Origin: SZAS-79 sp963844255
Lineage (GTDB): Bacteria; Pseudomonadota; Gammaproteobacteria; Burkholderiales; SG8-39
DNA: 64,000 nt
Direction of reading: 5' to 3'
Assembly: GCA_963844255.1 (NCBI GenBank)
Contig: CAWJNP010000006.1
Span: 1-64,000, forward strand
Positions 58,391-64,000 of this stretch are shown one piece after another. The translations under genes were made by a program, and so were the position numbers. The notes beneath the pieces were generated by a model. The model was not told the DNA's origin, searched no databases, and saw only the letters and a program-made list of their open reading frames with translations. Numbering within the stretch: position 1 is the stretch's first letter; every line of letters begins with the position of its first letter.

Positions 58391-58789
58391 ATGTCCGACA
58401 AGAAAATTTCCAAAGGCCGCAAGATGCGCCGCAAGCTGATGGGCGGCGCCTATCTCGACAAGATGGCGGCGACGACCTACAAGGACCCGCAGATGCAGAA
58501 GTTCGTCGATCTGGCGAGCGAGACGATCTTCGGCGCGCTGTGGACCCGCCCGGGCCTTGACCTCAAGACGCGTACGCTGATCACCATGATTTCCGACGCC
58601 TCGACCGGCCGCGAACCCGAACTTGCGCTGCACGTGCGCATGGCACTGCGCCAGGGCTGGACCGAAGACGAATTGACCGAAGCGATCCTGCACCTGCTCG
58701 GCTATGTCGGCGCGCCGCTGGTGCGCGAAGCGATGCTGATCGCAACCAGGACCTTCGCTGAAGTTCGCGCCGAGGGTTTGAAGAAGTGA
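58391..58789 (+). CDS. Carboxymuconolactone decarboxylase-like protein
   Basis: This protein has 132 residues. FGALWTRPGLDLKTRTLITMISDASTGREPELALHVRMALRQGWTEDELTEAILHLLGYVGAPLVREAM is the CMD/AhpD-like domain of the gamma-carboxymuconolactone decarboxylase group. The CxxC of AhpD is absent, so peroxide reduction is unlikely. Such genes recur in aromatic or steroid acyl-CoA degradation clusters with no proven step. GAAGGAGA precedes the ATG by a good spacing. Confidence 0.86.
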   Translation: MSDKKISKGRKMRRKLMGGAYLDKMAATTYKDPQMQKFVDLASETIFGALWTRPGLDLKTRTLITMISDASTGREPELALHVRMALRQGWTEDELTEAILHLLGYVGAPLVREAMLIATRTFAEVRAEGLKK

Positions 58790-58799
58790 GGCCGGGGCC

Positions 58800-59108
58800 A
58801 TGGAGTTTCTGATACTCGGCTATGACGGGTCCGATGCAGGCGCACCGCAGCGCCGCCTGGACGCGCGCCCGGCGCATCTGGAGCGCATGAAGGCCTTCGT
58901 CGCGAACGGCACGATCCTCTATGGCGCCGCGATCCTCGATGATGCGGGGGGAATGATCGGCTCCTCGCTGGTGTGCGCCTTCGCCACGCGCGCCGACCTC
59001 GATGCGTGGCTGGAGGCCGACCCCTATTCGCGTGGCGGTGTATGGAAGAGAATCGAAGTCAGGCGCTGCCGTCCGGGGCCAGGATTCGCACGGACCGCCA
59101 CGGCATGA
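58800..59108 (+). CDS. YciI-family protein
   Basis: This protein has 102 residues. MEFLILGYDGSDAGAPQRRLDARPAHLERMKAFVANGTILYGAAILDDAGGMIGSSLVCAFATRADLDAWLEADPYSRGGVWKRIEVRRC matches the YCII fold (ferredoxin-like, with the conserved His of AHLE). Members act in dehalogenation, decarboxylation or isomerisation of aromatic intermediates, mostly unproven. It lies 11 bases after the CMD-like gene. Confidence 0.82.
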   Translation: MEFLILGYDGSDAGAPQRRLDARPAHLERMKAFVANGTILYGAAILDDAGGMIGSSLVCAFATRADLDAWLEADPYSRGGVWKRIEVRRCRPGPGFARTATA

Positions 59109-59172
59109 GCGGCAGGCTGCAGATCGCACACCGGAATTGCCCATCCCATCCGCTTCGGTATAGTTCTGAACG

Positions 59173-60303
59173 ATGATCCCCCAGACCGACCAGCAACGCA
59201 TGCTCGCCGATGCGGCAAGGCAATTCGCCGACAGCGAACACACGGCGGCACGGCGGCGCGCCTGCCGCGAGCGCACCCCTGATTTTGACCGCAGCGTGTG
59301 GCAGTCGATCGCCGGCCTCGGCTGGCTCGGCGTGCTGGTGCCCGAAGACCGGGGCGGACTGGGTGCGGGCGTCGGGGACATGGGTCAGCTGGTCTATGCT
59401 TGGGGTCGTGCCTGCGCACCCGAGCCGCTGGTCGCGAGCGGCGTGCTGGCGGCCCGCAGCCTCGTGCATGCGGACGGGCCCGCGTGCACGCGCCTGCTCG
59501 AGTCACTGGTCGCCGGAACCCTGGTCCCGGCCCTGGCTGCGCACGCGGGCGACACCCTGGCGCACGAAGCCTCCGGAGTTCATGCCTCACCCGACGGCGC
59601 GGGCTGGCGCCTGGGCGGTCAGGCACGCTATGCCGTACCGGCCGATGCCGATGGATTCATCGTTGCCGCCACCAGCGGCACCGGAACGCAGCTGTTCTGG
59701 GTGCCAGCGAGCGCTTCGGGCCTTGCGATTCGCCGCGAACGGCGTGCCGACGGAAGCTTCGCCGCCTCCCTGACGCTGGAGAACGTGTCGGTCGGCGCCG
59801 CCGACGTGGTCGCAAGTGCAAAGACCGCAGACGCCGTGGTCGCGCAGGCGACCGACGAAGCCCTGGTACTCGTCGCCGTGGAAATGGCCGGCATGATGCG
59901 CGCCATGCTCGACCTGACCCTCGAATACCTGCGCACGCGCGTACAGTTCGACAAACCCATCGGCAGTTTCCAGGCACTGCAGCACCGCACGGTCGACTTG
60001 TACGTCGCCGAGCAGCTTGCGCGCGATGTGGCGCAGGCAGCCTGCAGCGCCCTTGATGCCGGCGCCGGTGGCGACGAACGCGCGCTGCTGGCCAGCCGCA
60101 CCAAGGCGCGCGCCTGCGAATCGCTCAACCGGATCGCGCGCGAGGCCGTCCAGCTGCACGGCGCGATCGGCTTTACCGACGAATACGCGCTCGGCGCCTA
60201 CGTCAACCGCGCACTGGTCTTCTCGGCCTGGCTCGGGAACGCCAACGCGCACCGCGCTCGCTATGCACGACTGGCACCGCCACTCGAGGTCCTCAGCGCA
60301 TGA
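59173..60303 (+). CDS. Acyl-CoA dehydrogenase, second pair, alpha type
   Basis: This protein has 376 residues. Helical region YLRTRVQFDKPIGSFQALQHRTVDLYVAEQLARDVAQAACSALDAG and NRIAREAVQLHGAIGFTDEYALGAYVNRALVFSAWLGNANAHR mark an acyl-CoA dehydrogenase. It overlaps the next gene by four bases, so they are made together. The size, the pairing and order (376 then about 400 residues) copy the first pair at 55.9-58.3 kb; the substrate is unknown. ATG 59173 gives a typical N-terminus. Confidence 0.86.
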   Translation: MIPQTDQQRMLADAARQFADSEHTAARRRACRERTPDFDRSVWQSIAGLGWLGVLVPEDRGGLGAGVGDMGQLVYAWGRACAPEPLVASGVLAARSLVHADGPACTRLLESLVAGTLVPALAAHAGDTLAHEASGVHASPDGAGWRLGGQARYAVPADADGFIVAATSGTGTQLFWVPASASGLAIRRERRADGSFAASLTLENVSVGAADVVASAKTADAVVAQATDEALVLVAVEMAGMMRAMLDLTLEYLRTRVQFDKPIGSFQALQHRTVDLYVAEQLARDVAQAACSALDAGAGGDERALLASRTKARACESLNRIAREAVQLHGAIGFTDEYALGAYVNRALVFSAWLGNANAHRARYARLAPPLEVLSA

Positions 60304-61478
60304 ATGCATCCGCGGAAAGCCGGCCTGCGCGGCAGGACTGGAACGCGCTCACGGACGAGGCATTCCGCACGCTGGTGCGCACCGAGTTCGAAACCAATTA
60401 CCCGCGCCATCTGCGCTACACGCCGCGGCGCCTGCGCTGGAGCGAAAACGGCGACTGGTACCGGCGCATGGCGGGCAAAGGCTGGCTGGCGCCCAACTGG
60501 CCGGCCGAATTCGGCGGCATGGGCCTGGAACCCGGCAAGCTGCTGATCTACTACGAGGAGCTGGAGCGCTGGGGCATCGGACGCTTTCAGGACCACGGCA
60601 TCCTGATGGTCGGGCCGGTGCTGATCCGTTTCGGCACCGAAGAACAACGCCTGCGTTACCTGCCGCCCATCTTCGATTGCCGGCATATCTGGGTACAGGG
60701 CTATTCGGAACCCAACGCCGGCTCGGACCTCGCCGCGCTGCGCACCGAAGCCGTGGTCGACGGGGACGATTTCGTCATTACCGGGCAGAAAATCTGGACC
60801 ACGCTGGCGCAGGACGCGACTCACATGATCGTGCTGGCGCGCACCGGGAAATCGGCAAAGAAACAGTCGGGCATCAGCTTCATTCTTGTCGACCTCTCCG
60901 CGCCCGGCGTGCGCGTGCGCCCGATCCGCGACCTCGCGGGCCACGAGGAATTCAACGAAGTGTTTTTCGATGCCGTGCGCACGCCCAGGGACAACCTCGT
61001 CGGTGGCCTGAACGACGGCTGGAGCGTAGCCAAATCCCTGCTCGGTTTCGAGCGCATCCATATCGGCAGCCCCAAGCTGCCCCAGTACGCACTCGGCATA
61101 CTGTCGCGCGTGGCCGAATTGCGCGGAGTACGGAACGACCCGCTGTTCGCGGATCGATTTGCAGGATTCCGGATGCTGGTCGAGGACCACGCCGCCATGT
61201 ATGCGCGTTTCGTCGACATCGTGAAGCGCGGCGAGCCCCTGCCGCCGGATGTGTCGATGCTCAAGCTGATCGCAACCGAAACCTTTCAGCGGATTTCCGA
61301 CTGCATCATCGAAACCGCCGGGGACGCCGGCCAGCTCGCCGACAGTGTGGCGATCGGCAAGGGCATGGTCGACCTGCTCGCGCCTTTCTACAAGGCCATG
61401 CCCGCAACGATCTATGGCGGCTCGAACGAGATCCAGCGCAACATCCTGGCAAAGAACGTCCTGCATCTACCCGGCTGA
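60300..61478 (+). CDS. Acyl-CoA dehydrogenase, second pair, beta type
   Basis: This protein has 392 residues. VQGYSEPNAGSDLAALRTEAVVDGDDFVITGQKIWTTLAQDATHMIVLARTG and the terminal MPATIYGGSNEIQRNILAKNVLHLPG are classical acyl-CoA dehydrogenase elements. It resembles the beta type of the first pair. Electrons go to ETF. The stop is eight bases before the Bug-type receptor gene. Confidence 0.88.
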   Translation: MNASAESRPARQDWNALTDEAFRTLVRTEFETNYPRHLRYTPRRLRWSENGDWYRRMAGKGWLAPNWPAEFGGMGLEPGKLLIYYEELERWGIGRFQDHGILMVGPVLIRFGTEEQRLRYLPPIFDCRHIWVQGYSEPNAGSDLAALRTEAVVDGDDFVITGQKIWTTLAQDATHMIVLARTGKSAKKQSGISFILVDLSAPGVRVRPIRDLAGHEEFNEVFFDAVRTPRDNLVGGLNDGWSVAKSLLGFERIHIGSPKLPQYALGILSRVAELRGVRNDPLFADRFAGFRMLVEDHAAMYARFVDIVKRGEPLPPDVSMLKLIATETFQRISDCIIETAGDAGQLADSVAIGKGMVDLLAPFYKAMPATIYGGSNEIQRNILAKNVLHLPG

Positions 61479-61486
61479 GGCGCCTC

Positions 61487-62455
61487 ATGCATACGCTGGT
61501 CCGCGCGTTTCTTGCAGTCTTGCTATCCGTGTCCGGCTCACTCGCCACGGCTGAAACCTACCCAGTCAAGCCGATCCGGCTGGTCATCGGCTTCGCGCCC
61601 GGCGGCGGGACCGACATCGCCGCGCGCATCGTGGCAAAGAAATTCTCCGAACTGCTGGGCCAGGCCGTCGTGATCGACAACAAGCCGGGCGCAGGCGGCA
61701 ATATCGCGACCGAGACCGTGGCAAAGGCACCACCCGATGGTTACACGCTGCTGATCGGCTCGATCGGGCCGCTTTCGATCAGTCCGAGCCTGTACAAGAA
61801 CCTCGGCTTCGATCCCGAGCACGACCTCGCACCCATATCGATGATGTCGATCTTCTCCAATGTCCTCGTGGTGCATCCTTCGGTGCCGGCCAGGACGGTA
61901 AACGAATTCATCGCGCTGGCCAAGACCAAGTCCGGCAGCGTGTTCTACGGTTCCTCGGGCAATGCCGGCGCGGGGCATCTGGCCGGGGAACTGCTGCGCA
62001 GCCTGACCGGCGCGCCCATCGTCCATGTCCCCTACAAGGGTGGCGGCCCCGCAATGACCGACCTCCTCGCCGGGCAGGTGCAGGCTGTATTTGCGACCAC
62101 GCCGACGGCGATCCCGCATATCAAATCGGGCCGGCTGCGTGCGCTGGCCGTCACGACCCAGAAGCGCGTCGCGGCACTGTCTGAGGTGCCGACCATGGTT
62201 GAGGCCGGGGTCGCCGGTTACGAAGCGGCCAACTGGTACTGCCTGGTTGCGCCCGCGAAGACGCACAAGGACATCCTGGCGAGGCTGCACCGTGATTTCG
62301 TCGCGTCGCTCGCGCACCCCGAGGTCGTGGCTGCGCTGGCCTTGCAGGGTATGGAACCGGCACCGGGCTCCCCGGCCGAACTGGCCGCCTACATGCGGGC
62401 CGAGCGCGATAAGTGGGCACGCGTCGTAAAAGACGCGGGAATCGTCGCCCAGTAG
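61487..62455 (+). CDS. Bug/TctC-type tripartite tricarboxylate transporter receptor
   Basis: This protein has 322 residues with a signal peptide (TLVRAFLAVLLSVSGSLATAE). YPVKPIRLVIGFAPGGGTDIAARIVAKKFSELLGQAVVIDNKPGAGGNIATETVAKAPPDGYTLL is the Bug family start. Members bind carboxylic acids in the periplasm, in some cases with TctAB membrane partners, and are especially abundant in betaproteobacteria. It probably delivers the acid degraded by the surrounding enzymes. No TctAB genes are in the window. Confidence 0.93.
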   Translation: MHTLVRAFLAVLLSVSGSLATAETYPVKPIRLVIGFAPGGGTDIAARIVAKKFSELLGQAVVIDNKPGAGGNIATETVAKAPPDGYTLLIGSIGPLSISPSLYKNLGFDPEHDLAPISMMSIFSNVLVVHPSVPARTVNEFIALAKTKSGSVFYGSSGNAGAGHLAGELLRSLTGAPIVHVPYKGGGPAMTDLLAGQVQAVFATTPTAIPHIKSGRLRALAVTTQKRVAALSEVPTMVEAGVAGYEAANWYCLVAPAKTHKDILARLHRDFVASLAHPEVVAALALQGMEPAPGSPAELAAYMRAERDKWARVVKDAGIVAQ

Positions 62456-62556
62456 GTTCGCGCGCGAGGCCTCCCCGGCCGCCGCCAGGAATTACAATAA
62501 GTCCTCCTGCACGCCCGGCCGATACGCCGGCGTCCGAAAATCAAGGTGACGACACC

Positions 62557-64000
62557 ATGGCGGCGAATCCGGTTTCCCTGGAGCATCTCGCTTCACGAGA
62601 GCAGCCCTTGCTCCCCGACGCGCACGGCACCAACCTGTTCGAGGCCGATCCCGGGTACCGGGGCCTGCTCTCCCTTTATCTCGACCCTGCTCTTCTAGGC
62701 CATCTCGCGCCGCATTTCGAGCGGCTGGGCGCGCTTGCCGGCGGACGGCTGGACGATCTCGCGCTGACGGCCGACAAGAACCCGCCGGTCCTGCACAGCC
62801 GCAAGCGAAACGGCAGGAATGCGCAGTGGATCGACAAGCATCCCGCGTATCAGAGTCTCGAGGAGACCGCGTTCGGTGACTACGGCCTGGCCGCGATGTC
62901 CCATCGCGCCGGGGTTCTCGGCTGGCCCGAAAAGATGCCCCCCGTCGCGAAATACGCGCTGACCTACCTGTACGTACAGGCCGAGTTCGGCGTCTGCTGC
63001 CCGCTGTCGATGACCGACGCGACCACCCGCACATTGTCGAAATTCGCCGATCCGGCGCTGGTCGCGCGCTACCTGCCCGGACTGGTCTCGCAGGACATGG
63101 ACGCGCTCACGCAGGGCGCGATGTTCATGACCGAGCAGGGCGCGGGTTCGGACGTGGGCGCCACCCTGACGCGCGCGGTGTCGCGCGGCGACCACTGGCT
63201 GCTGCATGGCGACAAGTGGTTCTGTTCGAACGCGGACGCGGGCGTGGCGCTGGTGCTTGCACGGCCTGAAGGCGCGCCCGGTGGCACCAAGGGCCTGTCG
63301 CTGTTCCTGCTCCCGCGCCTGCTCGCAGACGGCTCGCCGAACCATTACCACATCGTGCGGTTGAAGGAGAAACTCGGCACGCGCGGCATGCCCAGCGGCG
63401 AGATCACGCTTGAAGGCGCCGTGGCCTATATGGTCGGGGACGCGCAGCGTGGCTTCGCGCAGATGGCGGACATGATCAACATGTCGCGGCTCTCCAACGG
63501 CATGCGCGCCGCGGGCATGATGCGCCGCGCGCTGACGGAGGCGCTCTTCATCTCCAGGGGCCGCAGCGCGTTCGGCAAGCCCCTGATCGAACTGCCGCTG
63601 ATGCGCCGCCAGTTGCTCAAGCTGATGCTGCCCGCGGAGGCCGCGCGTTCGATCATGCTGTACACCGCGACGGAACTCGCGAAAGCCGATGCGGGTGACG
63701 AGGATGCGCGCAAACGCGTGCGTATCCTCACGCCACTCATCAAGTTCCGTGCCTGCCGCGACGCGCGCAAGGCGACCGGTGATGCCATGGAAGTGCGCGG
63801 CGGTGCCGGCTACATCGAGGAATGGAGCGATGCACGGCTGGTGCGCGACGCGCATCTGGGCTCGATCTGGGAAGGCACCAGCAACATCGTCGCCCAGGAC
63901 GTCCTGCGCGCCATCCGTCGCGAAGGTTCGCTCGAGGCGCTGCGTCCCGCGCTGGAGTCGATGCTGGACGGGGTCGCGCACACGGACCTGCGCACTGCAT
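62557..64000 (+). CDS. AidB-like acyl-CoA dehydrogenase, cut by the window end
   Basis: An open frame runs from ATG 62557 to the window edge (481 codons) with no stop, so the gene continues. MFMTEQGAGSDVGATLTRAVSRGDHWLLHGDKWFCSNADAGVALVLAR and RLKEKLGTRGMPSGEITLEGA are typical of the AidB-like subfamily, longer than ordinary acyl-CoA dehydrogenases. The catalytic region WEGTSNIVAQDVLRA occurs near the visible end. Its role in this operon is likely another oxidation step, but AidB itself is a DNA-damage protein of unclear activity, so caution is needed. It lies about 100 bases after the Bug receptor gene. Confidence 0.85.
   Translation, partial: MAANPVSLEHLASREQPLLPDAHGTNLFEADPGYRGLLSLYLDPALLGHLAPHFERLGALAGGRLDDLALTADKNPPVLHSRKRNGRNAQWIDKHPAYQSLEETAFGDYGLAAMSHRAGVLGWPEKMPPVAKYALTYLYVQAEFGVCCPLSMTDATTRTLSKFADPALVARYLPGLVSQDMDALTQGAMFMTEQGAGSDVGATLTRAVSRGDHWLLHGDKWFCSNADAGVALVLARPEGAPGGTKGLSLFLLPRLLADGSPNHYHIVRLKEKLGTRGMPSGEITLEGAVAYMVGDAQRGFAQMADMINMSRLSNGMRAAGMMRRALTEALFISRGRSAFGKPLIELPLMRRQLLKLMLPAEAARSIMLYTATELAKADAGDEDARKRVRILTPLIKFRACRDARKATGDAMEVRGGAGYIEEWSDARLVRDAHLGSIWEGTSNIVAQDVLRAIRREGSLEALRPALESMLDGVAHTDLRTA

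Noticed and set aside
62695..63981. Minus-strand frame of 428 codons at the window end
   Set aside because: It is the shadow of the AidB-like dehydrogenase gene, which is open on the plus strand from 62557 to the edge.
1..64000. CRISPR arrays, tRNA or rRNA genes
   Set aside because: No regularly spaced short repeats and no cloverleaf or rRNA signature were seen. The attC sites are the only dispersed repeats and differ in length and sequence.

Overview
The window looks like a chromosome segment of a betaproteobacterium. Coding is dense and GC-rich. The gene families point the same way: a B12-dependent ribonucleotide reductase, a Bug/TctC-type solute receptor, HtpG, AzlCD, MscL, GreB and ETF-dependent acyl-CoA dehydrogenases. 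No rRNA, tRNA or CRISPR array was seen. The species cannot be named from the sequence alone.

Layout. 1-24.7 kb is mixed core genome: a DUF1841 end, two small cytochromes c, a MoxR/VWA pair, a kinase-BON fusion, a pentapeptide-repeat K+ channel, two c-di-GMP-type signalling proteins beside a GspE-family ATPase, an Atg22-like MFS protein, a peroxiredoxin, htpG, azlCD, an M16 protease, mscL, greB, an ankyrin membrane protein, nrdJ and a YHS lipoprotein. 24.8-29.6 kb is a type I secretion locus on the minus strand: adaptor, ABC exporter, a stand-alone C39-like domain and a LuxR-type regulator. It carries a duplicated upstream element. 29.7-41.8 kb handles ketone bodies and electron transfer: scoAB, acetoacetyl-CoA synthetase, thioesterase, ETF-QO, an acyl-CoA dehydrogenase and etfBA. 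42.0-46.1 kb is a plus-strand beta-oxidation-like operon (DUF35, thiolase-like, aldolase, SDR, MaoC).

46.2-55.9 kb is a sedentary-type integron. A disrupted integrase gene (intI, minus strand) faces an attI region and 14 attC-bounded cassettes, all reading away from intI. Most cassette genes are unknown. Others encode toxin-antitoxin pairs, a DUF1801 protein, a DUF4160/DUF2442 pair, a lipoprotein and small membrane proteins. Cassette 3 is a copy of cassette 1, and cassette 9 is a diverged copy of cassette 4. An 18-codon reading frame in attI stops on the recombination core and abuts the first cassette's start codon. The array ends in an antitoxin gene followed by a toxin fragment that runs into the next operon.

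55.9-64.0 kb resumes acyl-CoA catabolism: five acyl-CoA dehydrogenases (two adjacent pairs and one AidB-like, cut by the window end), a carboxymuconolactone-decarboxylase-like protein, a YciI-like protein and a Bug-type receptor. Together with the genes before the integron this suggests one catabolic region, for a bulky acid of steroid, terpenoid or similar type, split by the integron. The substrate is inference.

Caution: conserved genes (cytochrome c, nrdJ, ETF-QO, the 38-kb acyl-CoA dehydrogenase and intI) carry single-base frameshifts, nearly all apparent one-base insertions. Sequencing or assembly error is a serious explanation, so these are described as frameshifted genes rather than firm pseudogenes.
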